Both the position numbers and the translations under genes were made by a program. Positions 10,264 through 21,087 of a stretch of 64,000 nt of DNA are shown here, one piece after another. The DNA is taken from the NCBI GenBank assembly GCA_002747135.1, contig PDTE01000025.1, positions 62,001-126,000 on the forward strand, written 5' to 3'. Numbering within the stretch: position 1 is the stretch's first letter; each line of letters starts with the position of its first letter. Below the pieces are notes generated by a model. That model saw nothing but the letters and a program-made list of their open reading frames with translations, had not been told where the DNA came from and ran no database searches. This stretch comes from Desulfobulbus propionicus. Lineage in GTDB: Bacteria; Desulfobacterota; Desulfobulbia; Desulfobulbales; Desulfobulbaceae.

Positions 10264-12057
10264 TCAGCTTTCAGGCGCGGCATCAAGGTCAACGAGCTGA
10301 CGATAAACCATTCCCTTTTTTATAAGCTCTTCATGGGTTCCCTGCTCAACAATTTCCCCCTGCTCAAGGACAACTATTCGATCCACACGCCTGATGCTGG
10401 AAAGCCTGTGAGCTATAATTATGGATGTATGGTGAGTCGAGCCATTCATAACCGCCTGTTCAAGCATTTTCTCAGATTCTGCGTCAATGGATGCTGTCGC
10501 CTCATCTAAAATGAGAATCCGGGAGTTACGATACATGGCCCGGACAAAAGACAGCATCTGTTTTTCACCAACAGAAAGTTCAAGCCCGCCTTCACCAACA
10601 ACAGTTTTCATCCCCTGAGGCAGTCTTTCAACAAATCGAATCAATCCGGTATCTGCCAGGATCGTTTCCAGCCTTTCAGGATCAGGCTCCAGGTCAAGTA
10701 TAATATTTGCCAGTACTGTATCCGGCAGAATAAAGGTATCCTGCATAATGACCCCTACATGCCGCCGCAGATCGCTCAACGGCACATTTCGAATATCAAT
10801 GCCGCCAATGGTAATGCTGCCGCAGTCAGGGTCATAAAAACGGGAAAGCAGTTTGATCAGGGTGCTTTTTCCCGAACCGGTAGCACCAACTATGGCAACA
10901 CTCTCCCCTTCCCTTACAAGTAACTGTATATTTTTCAGTACTGGAGCATCTTCCGAGTAACAAAAGGATATCGCCTGAAAACAAATGTCGCCCCCCTGAA
11001 GAAAAGAAGGGTGTTCATCATGCACTTCAGGAAGAGACGAGCGGGTATCGAGCAGGTTAAAGATCCGTTCTGCAGAAGCCATGGCTGACTGAACCACAGT
11101 ATACATCTGGGAAAATTCACGCAATGGCTGAAAAAACATGCGCATATAGGTGAGAAAAGCGGTCAGCTCTCCCAGGGTCAAACGCTGTCGGATAACCTCA
11201 CCGCCGCCATACCAAAGTAAAAGAGCCACGGCAAAAGAACTCAACACATCAGTAAGCGGCATGAACACCCCAAAAAGTTTTACCTGGCTCATATTGCGTT
11301 TGAAATACTCACTGGTCATTTTCCGGTGTCGTTCTTCAGCACTCTTCTGCCGGTTAAAAATCTGGATAATATGGACAGCGGCAAAGGTTTCTGTCAGAAA
11401 ACCATTTATCGTGGCAAGCTGGGCCCTTATCAGGCGAAACCTTTTTCTGGAGAGCCGGGAAAAATAAATGGTCATCAAGATGGATACAGGCAGGAACAAT
11501 GACATGATCAGGGCGAGCCGGACATTCATGGCATAAAGAAAACAAAGGATACCCAGCAGTTTCAGGGCCTCATTAAACAGGGTTACCAGCACCATGGTAA
11601 ACATCTCATGGAGATTCTGGATATCATTGGTTACCCTGGTGGCCAGGCGGCCGCTTTGCTGATCATGAAAAAAACGCATATCCAGGGAAAGGATATGACC
11701 AAACAGCTCCTGGCGAAGCAGGTCCATGATGGATTGCCCGGTCCATTCCAGCAGCAAAGTCTGGACGAATCTGCATAAAAAGACGACTCCGGCAAGCAAC
11801 AGATAGAGCAGAGCTGCGTTTCTGACACCTTGTATGCGCTCCTGCCCAGACAAAGTTTCCTGGGTGATAAAGCCGTCAATGCCCAGCTGCACAAGCTTGG
11901 GCAGCAATAATCCGGCTATGGTGACAATGAATGAAAGCAGGACGGCACCAGCCAGAAAATACGCGTACTTCCTGCAATAGCCGGCAATACGGCGCCAGAG
12001 AGAGGCGTCATCGGCGGTTGCGCTCTCCGGCTCTTCAGCGCAGGCGTCCTTATGCAT
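10264..12057 (-). CDS. ABC transporter, fused TMD-NBD (exporter half)
   Basis: ABC TMD plus GATGSGKSTLIKLL, LSVGEKQ, ILDEATASID. Confidence 0.9.
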   Translation of the reverse strand: MHKDACAEEPESATADDASLWRRIAGYCRKYAYFLAGAVLLSFIVTIAGLLLPKLVQLGIDGFITQETLSGQERIQGVRNAALLYLLLAGVVFLCRFVQTLLLEWTGQSIMDLLRQELFGHILSLDMRFFHDQQSGRLATRVTNDIQNLHEMFTMVLVTLFNEALKLLGILCFLYAMNVRLALIMSLFLPVSILMTIYFSRLSRKRFRLIRAQLATINGFLTETFAAVHIIQIFNRQKSAEERHRKMTSEYFKRNMSQVKLFGVFMPLTDVLSSFAVALLLWYGGGEVIRQRLTLGELTAFLTYMRMFFQPLREFSQMYTVVQSAMASAERIFNLLDTRSSLPEVHDEHPSFLQGGDICFQAISFCYSEDAPVLKNIQLLVREGESVAIVGATGSGKSTLIKLLSRFYDPDCGSITIGGIDIRNVPLSDLRRHVGVIMQDTFILPDTVLANIILDLEPDPERLETILADTGLIRFVERLPQGMKTVVGEGGLELSVGEKQMLSFVRAMYRNSRILILDEATASIDAESEKMLEQAVMNGSTHHTSIIIAHRLSSIRRVDRIVVLEQGEIVEQGTHEELIKKGMVYRQLVDLDAAPES

Positions 12058-13798
12058 ACTCCCGCTTCTCCATCATGGTTCGATACAAAGGATGAGCAAG
12101 CAAATCCTCGTGTCTGCCAAAAGCGGCCATCTTTCCCTGCTCCAGGACAAGGATATTATCAGCAAGGCAGAGTACATTGAGCCGGTGCGACACAATGATA
12201 ACAGATGAAAAGGTATCCAGTGCCGCAATTCGTCTTAAGATAGTCTGTTCAGTTTCAACATCAATCCCGGTAAGTCCGTCATCAATAATGAGCATCGGCC
12301 GCCTGCAAAGAAGGGCCCGGGCAAGTGCCATGCGCTGCCTCTGTCCACCGGAAAGTTTAACGCCCCGCTCTCCTATCCGGGCATCATATCCACCAGGCAG
12401 CTGCATGATTTCATCATGAATCGCTGCGTCACAAGCGGCGAGGCGAATTTCCTGTCTGGATGCGTCTGGTCTGCCAAAAGCAATGTTATCGGCAATACTG
12501 CCAGAAAAAAGCACCGGTTCCTGGGAAACATAAGAAATATTTTCCCTCAGGGACGCAACCTTCAGATCATTTACATCAGTATCATTAATACATATCATTC
12601 CGTCTTCAACGGGATAGAGCCGCAAAAGCAGGGAGCACAGGGTGGATTTACCGGAGCCGGTTCTTCCTGCTATACCGGTTATTCCAGGAGAAATCGTACA
12701 GTTTACTGCAGACAGGGCAGGAACTGCAGCGTTATTATAAGAAAATGTCAGCGTATGCAGACGGCAGACAAGCTCCCTTTGTGCCGGAAAAAAAGCCGCG
12801 TTTTTTCTTTCTACAACCGGTCGCTGCTCAAGCAGGTGATGAACACGGACAAGCGAGGTCACCCCGCGCTGAACAAGCATGGCAACCCAGCCAACAGCCA
12901 TCATCGGCCAGATCATCAGATACATATAGGCTATCACAGCGACAAAGTCTCCCAGGGTAATATCTTGCCGGATAACAAGGCTCCCTCCATAATACAACAC
13001 TAATACGAGAGTCAGGTTGCCAACCAGGATTGATAAGGGGTGGAGGATTCCCTGCACCATGGCAACGCGTATATTACTATAAATATAGTCTTTACCAAGC
13101 CGGGCAAAACGCCTCTGCTGCAAACGCTCAAGGGTATACCCCTGTACAAGCTGAATGGAACGCAGGGTATTGAGAGAAAATGCAGTCATAGTTGAAAACT
13201 GCTCCTGAACCTGGGTAAACCGGTAATGTAACCGCGAAGACAAAAAAAAGGTGGCTGCTGCCAGAAACGGCATAGGCGATAATGCTGCCAAGGTGAGTCG
13301 CACATCAATGACCAGGAGAAACATTATGGCCAACACTGTCATTATCAGGGCGTCTGATCCTGCTACAAGCCCCATGCCGCAGGCCATCTGCACGGCATTT
13401 AAATCGTTGCTGGAATGCGCTGTCAAATCACCTGTGGCCCGGCTTTTAAAAAAAGGCTGATCAAGGGAAAGGATGTGAGCATACAGGCGGTCACGTATCT
13501 TGTTTTCAACAATCCGGGAAAAGCCGACAATCAGGTAGCGCCAGGTAAAACGCAAAACGAGCATACAAAAGGAGGCCAGGATAACGAGACTGCCAAGGAA
13601 TAATAAAGAGTGAAGATCTGCGGTTTGGGCAGCAAGGCTGTCAATGCCGTGCTTCAGTATTCTGGGAATATACAGCTGGAGACAGTCAACAAAAACGATA
13701 GCGATGATTCCGCACAACAGTCGATAAGGGTGCTGGCGAAAGAGGGGGCCAACGACCTGGAGGGCCCTTTTAAAGCCGGACTTGCTGGCGTCGTTCAT
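12050..13798 (-). CDS. ABC transporter, fused TMD-NBD (exporter half)
   Basis: GRTGSGKSTLCSLL, LSGGQRQRMALARALL; overlaps the partner ABC gene. Confidence 0.9.
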   Translation of the reverse strand: MNDASKSGFKRALQVVGPLFRQHPYRLLCGIIAIVFVDCLQLYIPRILKHGIDSLAAQTADLHSLLFLGSLVILASFCMLVLRFTWRYLIVGFSRIVENKIRDRLYAHILSLDQPFFKSRATGDLTAHSSNDLNAVQMACGMGLVAGSDALIMTVLAIMFLLVIDVRLTLAALSPMPFLAAATFFLSSRLHYRFTQVQEQFSTMTAFSLNTLRSIQLVQGYTLERLQQRRFARLGKDYIYSNIRVAMVQGILHPLSILVGNLTLVLVLYYGGSLVIRQDITLGDFVAVIAYMYLMIWPMMAVGWVAMLVQRGVTSLVRVHHLLEQRPVVERKNAAFFPAQRELVCRLHTLTFSYNNAAVPALSAVNCTISPGITGIAGRTGSGKSTLCSLLLRLYPVEDGMICINDTDVNDLKVASLRENISYVSQEPVLFSGSIADNIAFGRPDASRQEIRLAACDAAIHDEIMQLPGGYDARIGERGVKLSGGQRQRMALARALLCRRPMLIIDDGLTGIDVETEQTILRRIAALDTFSSVIIVSHRLNVLCLADNILVLEQGKMAAFGRHEDLLAHPLYRTMMEKREYA

Positions 13799-14805
13799 GA
13801 GCGGACTACCCGTCGAAGCTCATTATAGGCCTCATTTAACTGCACAAAATCTTCATGTCTTCCGCCTTTGTCAGGGTGGGCTCTCTGCGCCTTTTTACGA
13901 TACAGGGAAGTGAGTTCCTGTTTTGACATACCTGCAAACTGTTCCCTGCTTACGCCAATAACCGCAACTGCTTCGCTGATGCTCATGTGCCGGGAACCGG
14001 GAGCGGGCGGCCGGTATGCCCTCCTTCTCCGATACCCTCGATTCATTGTATTCCACAGAAAATCATTCCCTTCCAGGGCCAGATCAAAGTACATAAACAG
14101 GTAACGCAGCAGGTAATAAGGAGCTCTGCGGCTTCTTGCAAACCCTTTCCAGAACAATGCATCCCTGTCCAGCCTGCAATATTCTTCAATAAAACGTTCA
14201 TCAACTTCATGCTGATCAAGCGCATCAGCCATCAGGCGGGCAAAACCTGAACTGAAATGGCGCTGAAGATCAAAAATCGTAAAGAGATATCTCCTGTATT
14301 CATGAGGCTGCAATATACCCTCTTGCGCGGTAATATACTGTTCTATCTCGTCACGGGATTTTTCAAGCAGAATTTTATAGAGAGGAGGAGAATTATCCAG
14401 TATTTCAGGGGAACTATGACCAAAACGGAGAAAATGCACCCTGCGCCGGTCAAAAACATGTGTTTTTGCCAGTACTTCTGCCTTGGCATCTTCAGTCATG
14501 GGACGCCAGTTCCTGTAGGCATGACGGTTACGAAAGGGTTCAGTCCTTATCCGGATATATGGATCAAGATAAGGCAGGAACAACTCTTCCAGCTCCGGTG
14601 AATCAGAGCTGATACCCAGGGGCTCAAGAGCATGGAGAATACGTTCATCCAGCTCATAGCTCACATCTCCGGTGTAAAGGATATACCGGGAAGGATCAGG
14701 GCCAAGATCAAGTATATCTTCAGCAACATACCTGTCTCCGCTCCTGACAGAGTGGCGTAAGATATAGTGAATCCGGTCATGTATTATTTGTCTGGCCAGG
14801 TACAT
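13795..14805 (-). CDS. J-domain protein with C-terminal J domain
   Basis: C-terminal LTSLYRKKAQRAHPDKGGRHEDFVQLNEAYNEL with HPD motif. Confidence 0.85.
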   Translation of the reverse strand: MYLARQIIHDRIHYILRHSVRSGDRYVAEDILDLGPDPSRYILYTGDVSYELDERILHALEPLGISSDSPELEELFLPYLDPYIRIRTEPFRNRHAYRNWRPMTEDAKAEVLAKTHVFDRRRVHFLRFGHSSPEILDNSPPLYKILLEKSRDEIEQYITAQEGILQPHEYRRYLFTIFDLQRHFSSGFARLMADALDQHEVDERFIEEYCRLDRDALFWKGFARSRRAPYYLLRYLFMYFDLALEGNDFLWNTMNRGYRRRRAYRPPAPGSRHMSISEAVAVIGVSREQFAGMSKQELTSLYRKKAQRAHPDKGGRHEDFVQLNEAYNELRRVVRS

Positions 14806-14913
14806 GGAATACTTTACAGCAGCTACTCACATAGCACATAACTATATGGTTTCAATTTCTTTTCTCCTAAAGCAACTCCTCACGGGGCATATCACCTCTT
14901 TAGTACCTTACTC

Positions 14914-15071
14914 GTAACTCCTCACCGCTCACCCCTCTTTGAACGATCACGACCCGCCGCCTAGAGGGGCTATAGCTGCCAATCGTGCTTGGCCAAAGAG
15001 GGGCAACCTGAGAGCAGTTACACGTTTGAGGCAGGTAAAACCAGAGAGGTACACACCCTGTGAGCAGTTAC
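14914..15071. repeat. GTAAC repeat (C-type, full with tail)
   Basis: GTAACTCCTCACCGCTCACCCCTCTTTGAACGATCACGACCCGCCGC...GAGAGCAGTTAC + ACGTTTGAGGCAGGTAAAACCAGAGAGGTACACACCCTGTGAGCAGTTAC. Confidence 0.85.
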
Positions 15072-15072
15072 C

Positions 15073-15153
15073 CTTACTCCTCAATTCCTGTCATAAAAAA
15101 CAAGAAATTATTTGAGGCGTAAGGTCTCTTGGGTTGCGGATTTTCCGCTTTAG
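15073..15153 (+). repeat. Element D2
   Basis: Near-identical to D1, D3 and D4. Confidence 0.85.
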
Positions 15154-15171
15154 TGTACTTGCTTTACGTCT

Positions 15172-15282
15172 GTCACAGCTTTCAGCCTGCCCGGATTCGG
15201 GCAGGCGCAACTGGCAGCTCTATAGTCCCTCTATGCGGCCAGTCGTGATCCGCCCGAAAACGGGCAGCCTGAGAGCTGTTAC
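15172..15282. repeat. GTAAC repeat (C-type)
   Basis: GTCACAGCTTTCAG...CTGAGAGCTGTTAC. Confidence 0.78.
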
Positions 15283-17267
15283 AAAAAATCAGGCAAACAG
15301 CTGATCATTTCCTGCACAGCTGCAACGGAAAAAGGGGTAGTCAGGGTAGAGGCAAAACCATGGTCTTTACGTCTCAGCATTTCCTCACATGCGGCGTCTC
15401 CACAGGCTGCGATCAGCACGGCAGCAGGGTTTATCTCAAGAATCTTTTGCGCGGTCTCCAGTCCTTGCTTTTCCCTGTACCTGTCAATGCTCACAAGGAC
15501 AAGGTCAAAACCGCTCTTTTTTTCTTCAGCCTCACAATATTTTTCAATTACCTCAACAGTATTTCTGGCAAGGGTGACGTTATACCTGCACAGCTCAAAG
15601 ACACGCTTGTTGATTGCTCCTATCATGTCATCCTCCTCCATGATCAGGACATTTTTCCTTTCATCAGTTTGAAAAGAAGCATCAACTTCTGACCTTCGGC
15701 CAGAATTATATCCTGCAGAAACAGGAAGATAAATGTTAACCACACAGCCGCACCCGGTCTGGCGATCTATTATGATGGCCCCGTTGTGTTTTTTGATAAT
15801 GGAATGAACAATGGTCAGGCCAAGTCCCATGCCTTTCTGGACGCCTTTCTCCTTGGTAGAAAAATATGGATCAAAGACCTTGTCAACCAGGTCTTTAGGA
15901 ATACCCGGCCCATTATCAGAAAAAATAACCCGCACCAGTTTCCCCTCCGGTACAGGGTGCTGCCTTAGTTCTGCCTCACTTTCTCCGTCAACCAGGTCAA
16001 GGGTAACCTGAACATGTCCCTTACCTTTAATGGCACCAACCACATTGTCTGCAAGGTTACTAAACACCTGTTCAAAAAGAGAAGGATCAAGCCGCAGCAG
16101 AGGGTGGCAGATGTTGTCCTCCACTGCATAGGTGATACTGGTGTCTGCAAGTTTATAGTCCAGGGTCTCGCGGATCAGGGCTGAAAGATCCGTGCGTTTA
16201 TGCTCCGCCAGATGATTGTCGGAAAACGTGCTCAGCTTTCGAACCAGCTTAATACTTAATTCCAGGGCATTTGAGGCTTCTTCCAGGAGATCTGTGACCT
16301 GTTTTTCTCTGGAGAGGTATCTTGACATTTCAATATTGCCGCTGAGTATGGTCAGCAGGTTATTGAAGTCATGGGCAAGGCCAGATATCAAAAGAGACAT
16401 GGCGTCAAATTTTCTTATCCGCTCAAGCTCCTTTTCAAGCATTTTCCGCCGCTTTTCCGTCTGTTTTTGTCTGGTCAGATCTGTAAGGATACCAACGATA
16501 AACAGCTCTTCTTCTTCAGGGACAGGCAGCAGACGCAAGGCTATCTGGCATTTTGAGTGCCTGATAACAGCTGGCTGTTGATACTCAAAGACAAGACCTT
16601 CAAGTTTATTTTTTTTGTTCAGGCCTGCCAGCCATTCCTGGATAACCTCCCTGTCCTTTTCCACAAAATAATCAAAAAAATTGCGGCCAAAAAGCTTTTC
16701 TTCCCCTTCACCCATCAGCTCGATGGCAGCCTTGTTTATCATGACAAGACGACCTTTATCATTTAATTCAACAACGCCATCGCTCATATTGGCTACAATA
16801 ATTTCACTGTGCCGTTTGCTCTCGAGAAGTTCAGCCGTAATTTCCCGATAATAAAGCTTCCCCCCCTCAATGTCCCTGGTTTTCCTGACGCCGGTCTGGT
16901 AGGCTTCAAGTGCTTCCAGGATATGGGTTCTCATGTGACTGAAGGGCCCCTTGGCAATACAGGCATCAGCATTCAGACACAGGGTGTTCTCGTTATCTTC
17001 GACGGCTATTGCTGACAGAATGACCAGAAATATATCGTTATAGTCAGGAGTGTTGCGAAGGATATAGGCAAACTTTTCTCCATCAATCTTCGGCATAACA
17101 AGGTCAGTAAAAATGATATCCGGTTTCAGGATATGTATACTGTCCAGTGCTTCAAGGCCGTTTTCAGCAGTCTTAACGTCCCAGCCTTCCTTTTCCAGAA
17201 CTGATCTTACTATCTTCTGAAAGACCGGGCTATTGTCTACGACCAGGGCATACCCCTTATACGCCAT
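15279..17267 (-). CDS. Hybrid sensor histidine kinase (REC-PAS-HisKA-HATPase-REC)
   Basis: N-terminal receiver, PAS, GLAHDFNNLLTILSGNIEM, FSDNGPGIP, C-terminal receiver-like region. Confidence 0.88.
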   Translation of the reverse strand: MAYKGYALVVDNSPVFQKIVRSVLEKEGWDVKTAENGLEALDSIHILKPDIIFTDLVMPKIDGEKFAYILRNTPDYNDIFLVILSAIAVEDNENTLCLNADACIAKGPFSHMRTHILEALEAYQTGVRKTRDIEGGKLYYREITAELLESKRHSEIIVANMSDGVVELNDKGRLVMINKAAIELMGEGEEKLFGRNFFDYFVEKDREVIQEWLAGLNKKNKLEGLVFEYQQPAVIRHSKCQIALRLLPVPEEEELFIVGILTDLTRQKQTEKRRKMLEKELERIRKFDAMSLLISGLAHDFNNLLTILSGNIEMSRYLSREKQVTDLLEEASNALELSIKLVRKLSTFSDNHLAEHKRTDLSALIRETLDYKLADTSITYAVEDNICHPLLRLDPSLFEQVFSNLADNVVGAIKGKGHVQVTLDLVDGESEAELRQHPVPEGKLVRVIFSDNGPGIPKDLVDKVFDPYFSTKEKGVQKGMGLGLTIVHSIIKKHNGAIIIDRQTGCGCVVNIYLPVSAGYNSGRRSEVDASFQTDERKNVLIMEEDDMIGAINKRVFELCRYNVTLARNTVEVIEKYCEAEEKKSGFDLVLVSIDRYREKQGLETAQKILEINPAAVLIAACGDAACEEMLRRKDHGFASTLTTPFSVAAVQEMISCLPDFL

Positions 17268-17628
17268 AGTTAAAAAGCTCCCTGATTTTATCTGTTACTT
17301 CCTTGATTTCAAAAGGTTTGCTGAATACGCAGTCTGCGCCAAGTTCCTTTGCCGCCGGCAAGTATGCTTCCGGGCCTATACGCCCTCCTCCGGAGATGGC
17401 AATTATTTTCAACGCCGGGTTCTCCTGCTTGAGAAGATGTATTGTCTCCAACCCTTCCTGCTCAGGCATAATCAGATCGGTGATTACCAGATCAACCGGG
17501 TGTTGTCTGGCCATATTCATTCCCTCCCGGCCATCAACAGCTTCAAGTACCTCTCCTCCCACTCGCTCGATCATCTGGCGTAAAAGGGCCCGCATTTGTC
17601 CGTCATCATCAATTACAAGAACTTTCAT
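17257..17628 (-). CDS. Response regulator receiver protein
   Basis: MKVLVIDDDGQMRALLRQ...DLVITDLIMPEQEGLE...VFSKPFEIKEV. Confidence 0.9.
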   Translation of the reverse strand: MKVLVIDDDGQMRALLRQMIERVGGEVLEAVDGREGMNMARQHPVDLVITDLIMPEQEGLETIHLLKQENPALKIIAISGGGRIGPEAYLPAAKELGADCVFSKPFEIKEVTDKIRELFNYGV

Positions 17629-17641
17629 TGCATTTCCTTTA

Positions 17642-19969
17642 TTACAACAAATTTTGTAGAAAAACCCTCTTGCGAAAAAAAGCTATCATGGCTTTTCTCT
17701 TTGCCAAAATTCTTATCTGTTCAGGAATGAGATCAGACAGGTCATGCATCATTATTGACATTTTATAGTCAATGTTTGGTGCAAATCGATTATCAAGGTA
17801 CCAGGCATAAAAAAGACCAAAAAAAAGTCCGGGGGGAGTAAAACCATCCTTACCGTTGATAACCCGATAATACAACCGCTCAACATTTGCAGACAGAGTC
17901 ATTTTGCAAAGCTGAAGATAAGCGGTTATATCCTCAATGGATAAAAAGCTTTTCAGAAGGTGTTTTTCCTGGATGGTAAGCTGATAAACCTGGCCAACCC
18001 GCTCCCCATCGTGAAAAACGTCGGTCATCTTTTTTGACAAAGCGTAGTTTCCCAGCAGCGATTGACCCAGGGCAACAAGAAACACTGCCTCGAAACGTTT
18101 ATCCTGATCAGTCTGATCAAGTCGAATCTTTATCTTTCTGTCCACAGGGTCATAAAAGGAAAACACATTATCCCACTGCTGGCATCTCTTCCATCTTTCC
18201 GGAACAATGAGACTGAAACCTCGGATATAGCGCAGGTGCTCTATCTGAATATCCGGATGCTGCCAGATTATACCTGCCAGTCGCTCAAATAAAGTATCCT
18301 GACGTTTTTTTTGCGCTGCCGCAGATACGGCGGTCTGTTCACCTATAATCTCAAGAGACAGGCTGTTTAACATTCTCTGAATATATTTAAAACGCATACA
18401 GGGAATAATCATCTGCGGACATGATTCTCTCTGAACAAAGGTTGAGGGGTGCATCTCCAGCTTTGGCGTCACTGTTTCAGTGAGGCTGTCAGTGTTTTTC
18501 AATACCCATAACGTCTTGATCGCCCCGGCAATTGCATCCGGGTCGTGCTGAATGATGCCATTGTCACGCAGCAGGGCCTCGGAATATATCCTGGCGATTA
18601 TTGGCCGCAGCCCCATGGATTCGATTTCTTCCCGATCTACATAAATAGGTTCCTTGTCTTCCAGGGCATATCTTTGCAGGATAGAGCCGGGAATATCCCG
18701 CATTTTCAGACATAACACATGTGAAAACAGTGAATGGATACCGCCAGGGATATTACGGTGATACGCCCTGATCAGATCGGATACATGAAATTTTCTCTCC
18801 GGGGAATCCCTGGTTACATCAGTTTCTCCTTTCTGCACCCAGATGTTGGCAACAAGTACTTTTAAAGCTGACCTGTTCCGCCGGACAACCTCAGCTATTT
18901 CAGGGATCTGGAGAATAGGGATAATCGAAGTATACAGACTCCCTGGCGCAAAGACTATAATATCAGCACTGGATATGACCTCAACCACTTCAGGCGGCAA
19001 AAAAGGCTGGCAGCTGAAATCAATAAATATCCGGTCAACCGGATAGCCGCGTTGTGCCTGACCGGATTTGTATTCACTGGAAACAAGCACCCCGTTGTCG
19101 TACAGAACCTGCAGCTGCGACATGGTGGTGGTACAGGGAAGAACGCTGTCAGGACTCGCCCCGATCATACTGGTCAGCTTGCCTAAACCTTTTAAGGTGG
19201 CTGTTCCCATGATGCGGGGAGAGGCCAGCAGATCATCTTCGCTCAAATTTTCATCCAGCTGCTCATAGACGGCAGAGGCAAGAAGAAGATTCCCCAGACA
19301 GTGTTTCCTCTGCAGGACCGGGTTCAACCTTTTATCGTCAAAGAGCCTGCGAATCAACCCTTCCAGAAAACGCCCTAGTTCGGACGGAAGATTCATGACC
19401 CTTGCCCCGCTTTCCTGTATCACTTCGCCGGCTGATTCGGGGGGTGCTGGAAAACGATAATTAAAAAGATCATAAAGTATTCCTGCCACCTCGCAGGCTT
19501 CTTCAGCACCAAGCTGATACCTTCGTATGAGCGTTTGTTTTCGAACGGCTGAAAGCAGGACATGACGCAAGTCACCCAGGGCAATCAGGGGCAAATCCTT
19601 CAGCAGTTCACCTGTTGAGCCTCCATCATCAGTGGTACAGACTATTGAGGATAATTCAGCAAAATATTTCTTCAGGCCTGAAAATGGGCGGTCTCTCCAG
19701 CCTGGTTTTCGTGAATCGCCGCCAATGATAGTTGAAAGCCCGGTGCCGCCGCCAAAGGCTACCACCCTGGTGTTTTGAAAATCAAAGGAAGAAATATACT
19801 CATGGACGCCCCTTAAATACAGCGATACCTTTTCTGTTCTGCTGCAAGCAACCTCCTCCAGCATCAGGCTCGTTACTTTTTCGGCAAGATTCGTTCCGGG
19901 AAGAAAATCAGCTGGAGCGAAGGCACCGGCATAAAGGTCTTTTATCTTACTTTTAATGTCACTACTCAC
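17642..19969 (-). CDS. YvcK/CofD-family protein with long C-terminal extension (775 aa)
   Basis: VVAFGGGTGLSTIIGG, CTTDDGGSTGELL, LGDLRHVLLSA, GNLLLASAV; predicted GTG start lies in a repeat. Confidence 0.82.
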   Translation of the reverse strand: MSSDIKSKIKDLYAGAFAPADFLPGTNLAEKVTSLMLEEVACSRTEKVSLYLRGVHEYISSFDFQNTRVVAFGGGTGLSTIIGGDSRKPGWRDRPFSGLKKYFAELSSIVCTTDDGGSTGELLKDLPLIALGDLRHVLLSAVRKQTLIRRYQLGAEEACEVAGILYDLFNYRFPAPPESAGEVIQESGARVMNLPSELGRFLEGLIRRLFDDKRLNPVLQRKHCLGNLLLASAVYEQLDENLSEDDLLASPRIMGTATLKGLGKLTSMIGASPDSVLPCTTTMSQLQVLYDNGVLVSSEYKSGQAQRGYPVDRIFIDFSCQPFLPPEVVEVISSADIIVFAPGSLYTSIIPILQIPEIAEVVRRNRSALKVLVANIWVQKGETDVTRDSPERKFHVSDLIRAYHRNIPGGIHSLFSHVLCLKMRDIPGSILQRYALEDKEPIYVDREEIESMGLRPIIARIYSEALLRDNGIIQHDPDAIAGAIKTLWVLKNTDSLTETVTPKLEMHPSTFVQRESCPQMIIPCMRFKYIQRMLNSLSLEIIGEQTAVSAAAQKKRQDTLFERLAGIIWQHPDIQIEHLRYIRGFSLIVPERWKRCQQWDNVFSFYDPVDRKIKIRLDQTDQDKRFEAVFLVALGQSLLGNYALSKKMTDVFHDGERVGQVYQLTIQEKHLLKSFLSIEDITAYLQLCKMTLSANVERLYYRVINGKDGFTPPGLFFGLFYAWYLDNRFAPNIDYKMSIMMHDLSDLIPEQIRILAKRKAMIAFFRKRVFLQNLL

Positions 19970-20174
19970 TGGGCACGTACCACCCTGATTTTTCTTGCTA
20001 CAGGTAACCAGTCACGGAGCTTGTACTTCTTCATTATTCTCTTATTCTGGTGTGTAACTGGTCACAGGTGCAACAGAACTGGACAGGCACCATTTCCCGC
20101 AGGCAAGCAGGCGAAGTGAGACGTTTGTGTGCTTCGGTAATTTTCACAAGTTACCTTTTAATATCAGATATATA

Positions 20175-20930
20175 TTATGCTGAAAGTAATTGTTCAACCC
20201 TGAAAATATCTTTTGGGGTATCAACCTCAACGGAGTCATACTCTGTCAGAACAACCCGGATCACATAACCGTACTCCAAAGCACGAAGCTGCTCCAGTTT
20301 CTCAAATTTCTCCCACTCTCCTTCGGGCAGGCCAACAAATGTAATCAAAAATTTTTTCCGGTAGGCATACACCCCCAGATGTTTATAATAGGTCGGCTGG
20401 CATCCATCTTCGGGACTGCGCTGAAACGGGACAGGCGAACGTGAAAAATACAGGGCATTTGCGTGACAGTCAAACACCGTCTTCACATGGTTGGGATCTG
20501 TAATCTCTTCCGGGCGTACAATCCTGTAGATCAGCGTCGACATGGGCAGCGCCGGATCATCAATAAGGGGGCGGGCGACCTGCTCGATAATTTCTCCAGG
20601 GAAAAGCGGCTGATCGCCCTGAATGTTGACGACGACATCATGCTCATCAACGCCAAGTTTTTCCACTGCTTCAGCCAGCCTGTCTGTACCGGTGGAATGA
20701 TCCTGCCGGGTCATGACATATTCTCCACCAAAGCCGGCAACTGCCCGGGCGATACGATCATCATCTGTTGCCACGACAATGCGGTCAAGCAGGTCAACAG
20801 ACCTTGCCCTTTCCACAACATGTTGTATCATAGGCTTTCCAGCAATAAGAGCAAGGGGTTTCCCCTCAAAACGATTTGACTTATATCTAGCTGGAATTAA
20901 AGCGATTACCTTTATATCTTTCTCAGACAT
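20175..20930 (-). CDS. kdsB: 3-deoxy-manno-octulosonate cytidylyltransferase
   Basis: VIALIPARYKSNRFEGKPLALIAGKPMIQHVVERA; GDQPLFPGEII; ORF track extends to 20942 (alternative ATG). Confidence 0.95.
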   Translation of the reverse strand: MSEKDIKVIALIPARYKSNRFEGKPLALIAGKPMIQHVVERARSVDLLDRIVVATDDDRIARAVAGFGGEYVMTRQDHSTGTDRLAEAVEKLGVDEHDVVVNIQGDQPLFPGEIIEQVARPLIDDPALPMSTLIYRIVRPEEITDPNHVKTVFDCHANALYFSRSPVPFQRSPEDGCQPTYYKHLGVYAYRKKFLITFVGLPEGEWEKFEKLEQLRALEYGYVIRVVLTEYDSVEVDTPKDIFRVEQLLSA

Positions 20931-21087
20931 CGTTGACGGCATGTGCAGGTGGACTGCGATTTTTATAACGACTCACAGGGCATGTACCACCCTGGTTTCA
21001 CGTGCTTTGAAGCCTGCCATTGCTTCCAGCCCGCCCGAAGACGGGCCTCCTGAAAGCAGTGACAGATTTTTTAAAATTGCATACTAT

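Noticed and set aside
12177-13603. Plus-strand ORFs antisense to the ABC exporter genes
   Set aside because: Shadow ORFs on the opposite strand of well-supported genes with no recognisable domains; the same applies to most overlapping ORFs in the track.
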